Under the pieces are notes generated by a model that worked only from the letters and a program-made list of their open reading frames with translations, had not been told where the DNA came from and ran no database searches. From the NCBI GenBank assembly GCA_035687895.1, contig DASRUE010000015.1, forward strand, positions 1 through 7,009: a stretch of 7,009 nucleotides of DNA, read 5' to 3'. Shown one piece after another: positions 1 through 5,912 of the stretch. The position numbers and the translations under genes are program-made. Numbering within the stretch: position 1 is the first letter of the stretch; the number at the start of each line of letters is the position of its first letter. This DNA is from JAERML01 sp035687895. GTDB taxonomy: Bacteria; Bacteroidota; Ignavibacteria; UBA10030; UBA6906.

Positions 1-1
1 C

Positions 2-532
2 CTCTTCCGCCACAACATTATCGCACGAAACGACGTGGCGCTGCAGATGTTCCAGAATTCCGTCCAGAACACCTTCACCGAGAATAACTTCATCGACAAC
101 CTGAGCCCGCTTTTGTTGGTCGGCAAACACACCGGGACACGCTGGAGCTCCAACGGCCGTGGAAATTACTGGAGCGCTTATAAGGGGTACGATGTTGACG
201 GCGACGGCATGGGCGACGTCCCGATGAAGATTCAGAATACATTTCAATATCTCGAAGGGCGGAACGCAAACCTGAGGCTTTATCTCTACAGTCCTGCATC
301 GCAGGCGCTTGCCGCGGCAGCCGAGGCGTTTCCTCTTATGGCAATCAACAGCGAGATGGATGATCTACCACTCATGACGCCCGTTCTTCTGACTTCACTA
401 CCGGCAGTTGTGACCCTCACGCAATCTGCCGCTCCGCGCACAGCGGCAATCTCCTGGATCACCCTCCCTCTGGCAGGAGCGCTCCTCCTCGGGTTCATAT
501 ATCATTCCATTAGACGACGAGGTCTCCGATGA
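2..532 (+). CDS. nosD: NosD, nitrous oxide reductase maturation protein (3' end, partial)
   Basis: This is the C-terminal part of NosD; the reading frame is open from base 2 and the start lies left of the window. NosD is a periplasmic right-handed beta-helix (CASH/PF05048-type) protein needed to mature the copper centres of nitrous oxide reductase NosZ, working with the NosFY transporter. Visible here are the last beta-helix rungs rich in N-x-F/I repeats (such as TENNFIDN), then the family hallmark GNYWSAYKGYDVDGDGMGD around bases 161-218. After that come the conserved tail elements LRLYLYSPASQ and DDLPLMTPV. The protein ends with a hydrophobic helix (about bases 443-508) followed by an arginine-rich end (HSIRRRGLR). 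This looks like a C-terminal membrane anchor with a cytoplasmic tail, which is absent from the Pseudomonas-type NosD as I remember it. The stop overlaps the nosF start (ATGA), so the two are probably translationally coupled. The family assignment is firm; the anchor is inferred from hydrophobicity. Confidence 0.92.
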   Translation, partial: LFRHNIIARNDVALQMFQNSVQNTFTENNFIDNLSPLLLVGKHTGTRWSSNGRGNYWSAYKGYDVDGDGMGDVPMKIQNTFQYLEGRNANLRLYLYSPASQALAAAAEAFPLMAINSEMDDLPLMTPVLLTSLPAVVTLTQSAAPRTAAISWITLPLAGALLLGFIYHSIRRRGLR

Positions 533-1257
533 TCCACGTTGATCACCTGACAAAGCGATACAACCGCTTCACTGCCGTGGAGGATGTCTCCTTTACCGTC
601 AAGGAAGGTGAAGTGTTCGCCCTGCTGGGGCCCAACGGGAGCGGAAAAACCACAACGATGAAATGCATCGTCGGCCTCAACGTCCCGACATCCGGAGGGG
701 TACGTGTCCGTGGACTGGATGTGCAGCGATACCAGAAGGAAACCAGGGAGTTTCTCAGCTACCTCCCACAGCGGGTTGTGTTTCCCGAAAACCTCTCTGC
801 ACGTGAGGTAATGCACTTCTATTGTCGCTTGCGGCGGCTTCCTCCAATGCGAGCTGAAGAGGCACTTGTGCGTGCACGATTGAACGGAGATGGTGACAGA
901 CTCGTAAGTGAATTCTCCGGCGGTATGGTGCAGCGTCTTGGCCTTGCGGTCATCTCGCTCCCTGATGCCCCCATCTTGCTGCTTGATGAACCAACGGCGA
1001 ATCTTGATCCGCAGGGCGTGAAACGGTTCCGGGAGTTCGTGCTTCATCAAAAGGAGAACGGAAAGACGATCATCTTCTCCACCCATCTGTTGGCAGAAGC
1101 GGAACAACTCGCCGACCGCGTTGGCATTTTCGTGGGTGGCAGTCTGGTCGCGCAAGAATCCATTGAGAACCTTCAGCGCACATATCTTGCGACCAATACT
1201 ATTGAAGACATGTACCTTCACTACGTAGGAGCAAATGACCATGACAACAACGGGTAG
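529..1257 (+). CDS. nosF: NosF, ABC transporter ATP-binding protein for NosZ maturation
   Basis: This is a 242-residue ABC ATPase, a typical length for NosF. It powers the NosY permease, thought to export a sulfur species for assembly of the Cu4S site of nitrous oxide reductase. All nucleotide-binding motifs are present: Walker A GPNGSGKTT (residues 34-42), Q-loop Gln81, signature FSGGMVQR (129-136), Walker B ILLLDEP (149-155), D-loop around 158-160 and H-loop His186. The signature reads FSGGM rather than the commoner LSGGQ, as is frequent in NosF and related exporters. The ATG start overlaps the nosD stop and has a GAGG ribosome site at 519-522 with 6-base spacing. The 3' end overlaps the nosL start region. 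The ABC ATPase call is certain from the motifs; the NosF identity rests on the flanking nosD, nosL and nosY. Confidence 0.93.
   Translation: MIHVDHLTKRYNRFTAVEDVSFTVKEGEVFALLGPNGSGKTTTMKCIVGLNVPTSGGVRVRGLDVQRYQKETREFLSYLPQRVVFPENLSAREVMHFYCRLRRLPPMRAEEALVRARLNGDGDRLVSEFSGGMVQRLGLAVISLPDAPILLLDEPTANLDPQGVKRFREFVLHQKENGKTIIFSTHLLAEAEQLADRVGIFVGGSLVAQESIENLQRTYLATNTIEDMYLHYVGANDHDNNG
1227..1231 (+). promoter_or_regulatory. Ribosome binding site of nosL inside the end of nosF
   Basis: AGGAG lies within the last codons of nosF. Its spacing is 3 bases to the ATG at 1235 and 9 bases to the ATG at 1241. The second falls in the usual range, so this site favours the downstream start for nosL. Confidence 0.55.
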
Positions 1258-1678
1258 CCTGACTCTTTCCTCACTCTTGATCCTGACACTTGCGGGATGC
1301 GCTTCGTCAGGTCTGAGGCCGGTGGACATCTTCCCCGAAGACATGTGCGCGAATTGCCGCATGGCCATTTCGGATGAACGGTTTGCGTCGGAGATCATCA
1401 CCCGCGAAGAGGAGGCATTCAAGTTCGATGACCTTGGATGCATGTTGAAGTTCAGGGTGAAGCGGAACGACATTCAGATTGCCGCCACATTCCTGAAAGA
1501 CTATGACACCCGGGAGTGGATACCATATGAACGCGCGACCATTATTGAAACCGACCTCGACACGCCAATGGCGTCGGGAAAGGTAGCCTTCGCAGAAGCC
1601 AAACGCGCACAGGCAATAGCTGCCGAGCATCCGGTCTCAGCCTCGGGCAGGACATGTTGTGCAGGCGACAAAGAATAG
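1241..1678 (+). CDS. nosL: NosL, copper-binding lipoprotein of the nos cluster
   Basis: NosL is a small outer-envelope lipoprotein that binds Cu(I) and delivers it to apo-NosZ, probably through NosD and NosFY. The protein has about 145 residues. It begins with a hydrophobic segment ending in the lipobox LAGC, which makes Cys20 the likely lipidated residue. The family motif follows: MCANCRM (Cys36, Cys39, Met41), then SDERFASEI, the D-x-x-EWIPYERATI block, and the C-terminal PMASGKVAFAEAKRAQ block (Met110 within it). Two ATGs are possible. The one at 1241 lies 9 bases after AGGAG and is preferred; the one at 1235 (two extra residues) lies only 3 bases after it. Either way the gene overlaps nosF. 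Two oddities: the signal peptide has no lysine or arginine in its n-region, and the tail ends GRTCCAGDKE with a vicinal cysteine pair (139-140) that could be an extra metal ligand. Confidence 0.9.
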   Translation: MTTTGSLTLSSLLILTLAGCASSGLRPVDIFPEDMCANCRMAISDERFASEIITREEEAFKFDDLGCMLKFRVKRNDIQIAATFLKDYDTREWIPYERATIIETDLDTPMASGKVAFAEAKRAQAIAAEHPVSASGRTCCAGDKE

Positions 1679-1706
1679 AATGCATGATGATTGAAAGAGG
1701 ACGACT

Positions 1707-2537
1707 ATGGACCTGACAACGATTTACCACATTGCGCGCGCTGAACTCGTCATTACCATCCGGAATCGATGGACGGTTATCTTCGCCCTCGTTTTTGGTG
1801 GACTTGTCGTCAGCATTGCCTACTTCGGGATTATAGCCGAAGGGTTTTCAGGATTGCAGAGTTTCACCCGCACCTCTGCCAGCTTGTTGAATCTCGTCCT
1901 CTACGTCGTACCACTGGTCTCGCTGACCATGGGGACCCTCAGTTTTACAGGAGACAAGGGGGCAGCCGAGCTCCTCTTTTCCCAGCCCCTCACGCGCTCT
2001 GAAGTCATCCTGGGGAAACTGCTGGGACTCTTCTTCTCTATTTCCCTCTCAACGCTCATCGGGTTCACTCTTGCGGGTGGAATCATCATGGTGGGGAACG
2101 GCCCGGAGGGTGTCGTACCGTATGCGCTGTTTGTCCTCCTCTCTCTCGCCCTTTCCCTCGTGTTCCTTGGCATTGCCGTCTTGGTAGCAACCGTGAACCG
2201 GCGAAAATCTCGCGCCTTTGGTGTTGCTCTCTTTCTCTGGTTTTTCTTCGTCCTCTTTTATGATTTGATAGCCCTGGGTGGAACCTTATTCTTCAGAGGC
2301 TCATCGGCCAACGTGTTTCTTTTCGTATCGCTGTTCGGGAATCCCGTGGATATGGTCCGTGTGGCGACGTTGATTCTCCTGGATAATATTACTATCTTTG
2401 GGGCGGCGGGTGCGGTCATGCTCAGGTTCCTCGGGGGGCAGACATCGAGTGTCGCCCTGTTGGTCGTCGGTCTGGCGGTATGGGCAACTTTACCTGTTAT
2501 TGTCGCCAACCGTCTGATGCGACGCCAAGATCTGTAG
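1707..2537 (+). CDS. nosY: NosY, ABC-2 type permease for NosZ maturation
   Basis: This 276-residue integral membrane protein matches NosY in length and layout; it is the membrane half of the NosF2Y2 transporter that docks NosD on the periplasmic side. Hydrophobic helices can be read at roughly residues 24-44, 57-78, 103-128, 135-163, 170-195 and 248-268, giving six spans. Between helices 2 and 3 is the conserved cytoplasmic stretch GDKGAAELLFSQPLTRSEV (about 82-100), typical of ABC-2 exporters that carry gene-product pairs like NosFY. FGNPVDMVRV (210-219) matches the LNP-x-D-x-x-R element seen in NosY. The ATG start is preceded by GAAAGAGGA at 1693-1701 with good spacing. It sits 28 bases after nosL, so nosL is placed between nosF and nosY rather than after nosY as in the classic nosDFYL order. 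Confidence 0.9.
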   Translation: MDLTTIYHIARAELVITIRNRWTVIFALVFGGLVVSIAYFGIIAEGFSGLQSFTRTSASLLNLVLYVVPLVSLTMGTLSFTGDKGAAELLFSQPLTRSEVILGKLLGLFFSISLSTLIGFTLAGGIIMVGNGPEGVVPYALFVLLSLALSLVFLGIAVLVATVNRRKSRAFGVALFLWFFFVLFYDLIALGGTLFFRGSSANVFLFVSLFGNPVDMVRVATLILLDNITIFGAAGAVMLRFLGGQTSSVALLVVGLAVWATLPVIVANRLMRRQDL

Positions 2538-2550
2538 TGAGTCCCAATCC

Positions 2551-2566
2551 CGACGGCAACTCGTCG
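2551..2566. repeat. Small inverted repeat in the nosY - hydroxylase gap
   Basis: CGACG and CGTCG (2551-2555 and 2562-2566) can pair into a 5-bp stem with a 6-base loop. It lies in the 72-base gap after nosY. No run of T follows, so it does not look like a functional intrinsic terminator. The gap otherwise holds only the GGAGG ribosome site (2601-2605) of the next gene, and I see no convincing promoter. Confidence 0.2.
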
Positions 2567-2609
2567 AACCGCCCGCGTTCAAGAACTTGATTCACCAGTT
2601 GGAGGTCCC

Positions 2610-3242
2610 ATGGCGAAAAACTACGTGTCAAACAAGGATGAGTCGGCGCGGCTTTTCCAGAGCGATTTTCTGGAGTTGTTCACTCATGTCCACCCCACCA
2701 TTCCTCTCATGGTGTACGTCCCTGTGATTTCCTATTTCATGTACCGCGCGTGGGGCGTGCTGAACGGCGGAGAGATTGTGCTGGCATTCCTCGGTGGCCT
2801 TCTTGTCTGGACCCTGACCGAGTATCTGTTGCACCGGTTTGTCTTTCACTATGAACCCACGACCAATTGGGGAAAGCAACTTCACTTCCTGATGCACGGC
2901 GTGCATCACGACTATCCCAACGATTCGCTTCGACTGGTTATGCCCCCTGTCGTGAGCCTACCTCTGGCCCTGTTGTTTTACGGGCTCTTCAAGGTTCTGC
3001 TGGGCGACATGCTGATCTGGTCATTCTTTCCGGGTTTTTTGTTGGGGTATCTCTGGTATGACATGCTGCATTATGCAACGCATCATTTCGCAATGAAGAA
3101 TCAGGTGGCGTTGTGGGTGAAGCAGCATCACATGCGCCACCACTACCAGACCGATGACTTCAATTATGGCGTCAGCTCCCCTTTGTGGGATTTTGTGTTC
3201 GGAACCTACCAATCCAAGAAACAGACCGTCGCCGAGTCCTGA
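2610..3242 (+). CDS. Fatty acid hydroxylase / sterol desaturase superfamily membrane protein
   Basis: The 210-residue product belongs to the integral-membrane di-iron oxygenase family (FA_hydroxylase, PF04116), which includes the fatty acid 2-hydroxylase Scs7/FA2H, sterol desaturases and carotenoid hydroxylases. These enzymes use O2 to hydroxylate or desaturate lipids. The full set of iron-binding histidines is visible: H75-x4-H80, H92-x3-H96, H96-x2-HH100, H154-x3-HH159 and H173-x3-HH178. Hydrophobic stretches at about 30-47, 55-74, 107-131 and 133-152 give a compact four-helix membrane protein with the histidines on the cytoplasmic face. The order and spacing are closest to the FA2H type, so 2-hydroxylation of a fatty acid or sphingolipid-like acyl chain is a reasonable guess, but the substrate cannot be read from sequence. 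There is no cytochrome b5 domain. The ATG follows GGAGG (2601-2605) by 4 bases. It may be read through from nosY. Confidence 0.85.
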   Translation: MAKNYVSNKDESARLFQSDFLELFTHVHPTIPLMVYVPVISYFMYRAWGVLNGGEIVLAFLGGLLVWTLTEYLLHRFVFHYEPTTNWGKQLHFLMHGVHHDYPNDSLRLVMPPVVSLPLALLFYGLFKVLLGDMLIWSFFPGFLLGYLWYDMLHYATHHFAMKNQVALWVKQHHMRHHYQTDDFNYGVSSPLWDFVFGTYQSKKQTVAES

Positions 3243-3251
3243 TCCCGCGGT

Positions 3252-4451
3252 GTGTTCGATGCGAAGATGATGAAAGCAGTAGGTCGAATTTCTATCGCCA
3301 TCTTCGCATCGGTCATAAGTATTGCCATCATTGTCGTCATCGTTCGTTCAAACGATGACCAGGAAAATCGGCACTACGAACGTAGCGAAACCCTTCTCTC
3401 TGTTGCCAACCTCTCCGAAACACCCCTGACGCTTTTCAAGGCGGGAAACACGCTGCGCGACACTATCTGCCTCGGCTCCATCGAAGACACATTTCTCTGG
3501 CTCTCCCCGGGTAACTACTTCATAGGTGCTGAGAGGGTGGGGCTTTTCTATCCCATCTCATTGACCGGATACAGAAACGGCCCTGACGACGATGGTGTGT
3601 TTGCGGTAACGGTCAGAACAACTCCGCGGGAGAAACCCCCCCGCCTTCTTCCCAGCAGTCCCGATTTCTGCTTTGTTCCCAGCGGACATTTTCTAATGGG
3701 TGATCGGCTGAACCCGCGCGAGCCGCACTACATATGGCTGACGGGGTACTTCATTGCATCGTTTGAAGTGAGCAACGCCGAGTACAATGAATTCTTCCAT
3801 GCGGCGGATGGATTCGAGAACGACGAACATTGGACAGAGAATGGGCGGCAATGGAAAACGTCCGGCAGATCGCAGGCCTCCTCACTTCTCACGAACCGGA
3901 ATGCCGACTCACTTCGTTTCGGCCAGCCGGATCATCCTGTAACATGGGTGAACTGGTATGAAGCGACGGCATATTGCGCATGGCTGACGGCGAGAATCGG
4001 AGGAGGAAAGTGGTTGTTCACTCTCCCCACTGAAGCAGAATGGGAGAAGGCTGCTCGAGGTCCCGATGATTTCGATTACGCGCTCGGGAGAACGATCAGT
4101 GACAATGAAGTCGGTCTCTACAACTGGAAGAAAAACCCCTCCGCCCCCGTTACCGTGGTAGGAACGAACATTACCCCATCCCTCTTCGCACCCAACCGTT
4201 ACGGGCTCTATCACTTGACAGGAAACGTGATCGAATGGACCACGTCCATCAACCTTCCGTTCAACCGTGATCATCCCTACCAGGATGATGAGCGAAACCA
4301 CAAGGACACGCCGGGTCTCCACGTTGTCCGGGGTGGATCGTGGTACAGTGCGAGCATTGCAAACCTCTCTAACGCTTACAGAGATGCATTTCAGCCCGAG
4401 CACTCCAGCCAGGAAACAGGCTTCAGAATCGTTGCGCGCCACCTTCCCTGA
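3252..4451 (+). CDS. Membrane-anchored FGE-sulfatase (SUMF1-like) domain protein, catalytic cysteines missing
   Basis: The product has about 399 residues. A hydrophobic helix near the N-terminus (residues 13-31) is a signal anchor. A region of about 100 residues (45-136) follows that I do not recognise; it looks beta-rich. An FGE-sulfatase (SUMF1/EgtB/PvdO) domain fills residues 137-399. Domain signatures include FVPSGHFLMGD (141-151), SFEVSNAEYNEFF, HPVTWVNWYEATAYCAWL, LPTEAEWEKAARG, NRYGLYHLTGNVIEW, RGGSWYSAS (360-368) and ETGFRIV. True formylglycine-generating enzymes carry two cysteines shortly after GGSW; here that stretch (365-380) has none, so sulfatase activation is unlikely. A structural, sensing or iron-dependent role remains open. 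The start is uncertain: GTG at 3252 lies 9 bases after the previous stop, but ATG at 3267 or 3270 gives a more normal signal-anchor N-terminus. No strong ribosome site decides between them. Confidence 0.85.
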   Translation: MFDAKMMKAVGRISIAIFASVISIAIIVVIVRSNDDQENRHYERSETLLSVANLSETPLTLFKAGNTLRDTICLGSIEDTFLWLSPGNYFIGAERVGLFYPISLTGYRNGPDDDGVFAVTVRTTPREKPPRLLPSSPDFCFVPSGHFLMGDRLNPREPHYIWLTGYFIASFEVSNAEYNEFFHAADGFENDEHWTENGRQWKTSGRSQASSLLTNRNADSLRFGQPDHPVTWVNWYEATAYCAWLTARIGGGKWLFTLPTEAEWEKAARGPDDFDYALGRTISDNEVGLYNWKKNPSAPVTVVGTNITPSLFAPNRYGLYHLTGNVIEWTTSINLPFNRDHPYQDDERNHKDTPGLHVVRGGSWYSASIANLSNAYRDAFQPEHSSQETGFRIVARHLP

Positions 4452-4539
4452 CGTTCCTCTGGTCATCTCGCTTCGTATGTCAACCGAAGGGTCTCTCGAG
4501 TTGTCCAATCCCATGAAGTCACATACATCGAGTCTGCGC

Positions 4540-5094
4540 ATGACCACCGCTGCTGACGAGCAGCAACTCATTCTTGACGCGAAGGCGGGAAGCCATGACG
4601 CGTTCCGGCAGCTTGTGCAACGATATATGAAACAGACATATAACGTTGCATACGGTTTTGTGCGAAGCCATCAGAGTGCGGAGGATATTGCGCAGGAGGC
4701 GTTCGTGCGAGTCCATGCTTCGCTCCCCGGCTTTCGCGGCAACGCGCAGTTCGGCACGTGGCTTTATCGGATCACCATGAACCTCGCGCTCAATCATGTG
4801 AAGTCCCGGAATCGAAAGGGGGAACAGTTCGTTGAAGACACAGCGGCAGTACACTTGCCCGTACAGGATCACCGGGAGGCCTATAACGCAGACCGGCGTT
4901 TCCACATCGAGCGTGCATTGCACGAGCTTCCAACCTTGCAGCGCGCCGTGGTGATTCTCAGGCATATGGAAGGCCTCTCCACGCGCCAAGTCAGCCAGAT
5001 CCTTCGCTGCTCGGAAGGAACGGTGAAGACCCATTTGTTCAGAGGATTGATGAAGATGAAGAGGAAGTTGGAATTTCTGCGGGAGGAGGCGTGA
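4540..5094 (+). CDS. ECF-type RNA polymerase sigma factor
   Basis: This is a sigma-70 family extracytoplasmic-function (group 4) factor of about 184 residues, which directs RNA polymerase to a dedicated promoter set. Region 2 is clear: DAFRQLVQRYMKQ (20-32), the core contact DIAQEAFVRVH (49-59) and FGTWLYRITMNLALNHVK (71-88). Region 4 spans about 123-177, with ALHELPTLQRAVVILRH followed by a helix-turn-helix around GLSTRQVSQILRCSEGTVKTHLFRG. There is no region 1.1 or region 3, as expected for ECF factors. The same frame stays open upstream to 4267, inside the preceding gene. In-frame ATGs at 4477, 4513 and 4540 are the realistic starts. I chose 4540 because it gives the usual short leader before region 2 and has a weak GAG 7 bases upstream; this is not certain. 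The 88-base gap before it shows no recognisable promoter. The stop is followed 2 bases later by the anti-sigma start. Confidence 0.92.
   Translation: MTTAADEQQLILDAKAGSHDAFRQLVQRYMKQTYNVAYGFVRSHQSAEDIAQEAFVRVHASLPGFRGNAQFGTWLYRITMNLALNHVKSRNRKGEQFVEDTAAVHLPVQDHREAYNADRRFHIERALHELPTLQRAVVILRHMEGLSTRQVSQILRCSEGTVKTHLFRGLMKMKRKLEFLREEA
5081..5089 (+). promoter_or_regulatory. Strong ribosome binding site deciding the anti-sigma start
   Basis: GGGAGGAGG lies in the last codons of the sigma factor gene. It is 7 bases from the ATG at 5097 but only 1 base from the GTG at 5091, so translation of the anti-sigma factor most likely begins at 5097. Its position inside the sigma gene suggests coupled expression of the pair. 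Confidence 0.75.
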
Positions 5095-5096
5095 CG

Positions 5097-5912
5097 ATGA
5101 GGCATTCGAGAGCAAGGCGCTTGCTGTACGAATACCTGAGCAACGAATTGTCTGCGGCAGACCGGGTATCGGTGGAGCAACATTGTGCTTCGTGTGAGAG
5201 GTGCGCTTCCCAACTGGAGACAATGCGGGAAAACCTCCGCGTTTTTTCACGGCCACAGATTTCCGCTGCCGACGTACAGCCCGAGGAATTCTGGAATGCA
5301 TTTGTGCGCAAGGTGGAGGCCTCCACCGCTGCCCGCCCACGAAGCACACGCAATCCCTGGACCGGGCTGCTCGATGAAATCGAGCGCACCATCCAGCTCC
5401 AGTGGCGCACTATTGCGGGCTTTGCAAGCGCACTCACACTCCTCGCCGTTGTTTTTGCTGTCTGGAAACTGTCACCCCCCGCGCCGCCGCCCGATCATGC
5501 GGGTGAGATGACCGTGAGTCCTGACAATACCATCCTCGCGAACACTCGCGTGAATCAGTACTTCCGCAAATCAAAGAACCTCTTCGTCGGTCTTACTAAT
5601 ATGAAGACGTTCGAGGGACAACCGATTGACCTGACCGCAGAGCGGCACGCCTCCCGTGAGCTGATCCAGGAAGCGCGGTACCTCAAGCAACAACCACTGG
5701 ACACACGATCCTCTGAACTCATCGAACAACTCGAGCGGATCCTGATCGAGCTGGCAAACATGGAGCAACAGACCGATTTCCCCGATGTGGAGATGATTCG
5801 TTCCGGCATCCACCAGAAAAATCTCCTGTTCAAAATCAGGATGGCGCAGGCGCTGTACGATCCGTCAAAGAATAAACAACCCTCTACCACGTATGAGAGG
5901 ACAGCACGATGA
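5097..5912 (+). CDS. Transmembrane anti-sigma factor with HxxxCxxC zinc-finger (zf-HC2)
   Basis: The 271-residue product is the likely partner that binds and silences the adjacent ECF sigma factor at the membrane. Its cytoplasmic N-terminus has a ZAS/zf-HC2 domain: LYEYLSNELSAADRVSVEQH, then His29, Cys33 and Cys36 in the H-x3-C-x2-C arrangement that binds zinc (family knowledge). A single transmembrane helix lies at about 105-124. The part beyond it (125-271) is mostly helical, with charged heptad-like stretches at about 183-265 (for example ELIEQLERILIELANMEQQ), so a coiled-coil or helical-bundle sensor is plausible. I do not recognise that domain by name. The start is set by GGGAGGAGG at 5081-5089; GTG at 5091 would add two residues and overlap the sigma stop. 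The stop overlaps the next gene by ATGA. The anti-sigma role rests on the zinc motif, the membrane helix and the position next to the sigma gene. Confidence 0.88.
   Translation: MRHSRARRLLYEYLSNELSAADRVSVEQHCASCERCASQLETMRENLRVFSRPQISAADVQPEEFWNAFVRKVEASTAARPRSTRNPWTGLLDEIERTIQLQWRTIAGFASALTLLAVVFAVWKLSPPAPPPDHAGEMTVSPDNTILANTRVNQYFRKSKNLFVGLTNMKTFEGQPIDLTAERHASRELIQEARYLKQQPLDTRSSELIEQLERILIELANMEQQTDFPDVEMIRSGIHQKNLLFKIRMAQALYDPSKNKQPSTTYERTAR

Noticed and set aside
502..1473. Long minus-strand ORF of 323 codons opposite nosF and nosL
   Set aside because: It lies antisense to two clearly recognised genes, its translation shows no family motif, and it has no supporting context. It is a codon-bias shadow.
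2551..2566. Stem-loop as a terminator of the nos operon
   Set aside because: The stem is only 5 bp and there is no T-tract after it, so termination is not supported.
2588..2604. Possible FNR/CRP-type site (TTGAT half-site) before the hydroxylase gene
   Set aside because: Only one half-site is present; the matching ATCAA half is absent at the expected spacing.
4267..4539. N-terminal extension of the sigma factor frame overlapping the FGE-like gene
   Set aside because: The overlap of 185 bases with a well-supported gene is improbable, the extension has no domain character, and ECF factors normally start just before region 2.
3909..4571. Minus-strand ORF opposite the FGE-like gene
   Set aside because: It is antisense to conserved FGE motifs and its translation resembles no protein.
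4519..5349. Minus-strand ORF of 276 codons opposite the sigma and anti-sigma genes
   Set aside because: The + strand encodes recognisable sigma regions 2 and 4 and a zinc motif. The reverse translation has low-complexity, unlikely composition.
5185..5511. Plus-strand ORF of 108 codons inside the anti-sigma gene
   Set aside because: It is an alternative frame of the anti-sigma gene with no ribosome site and no recognisable domain.
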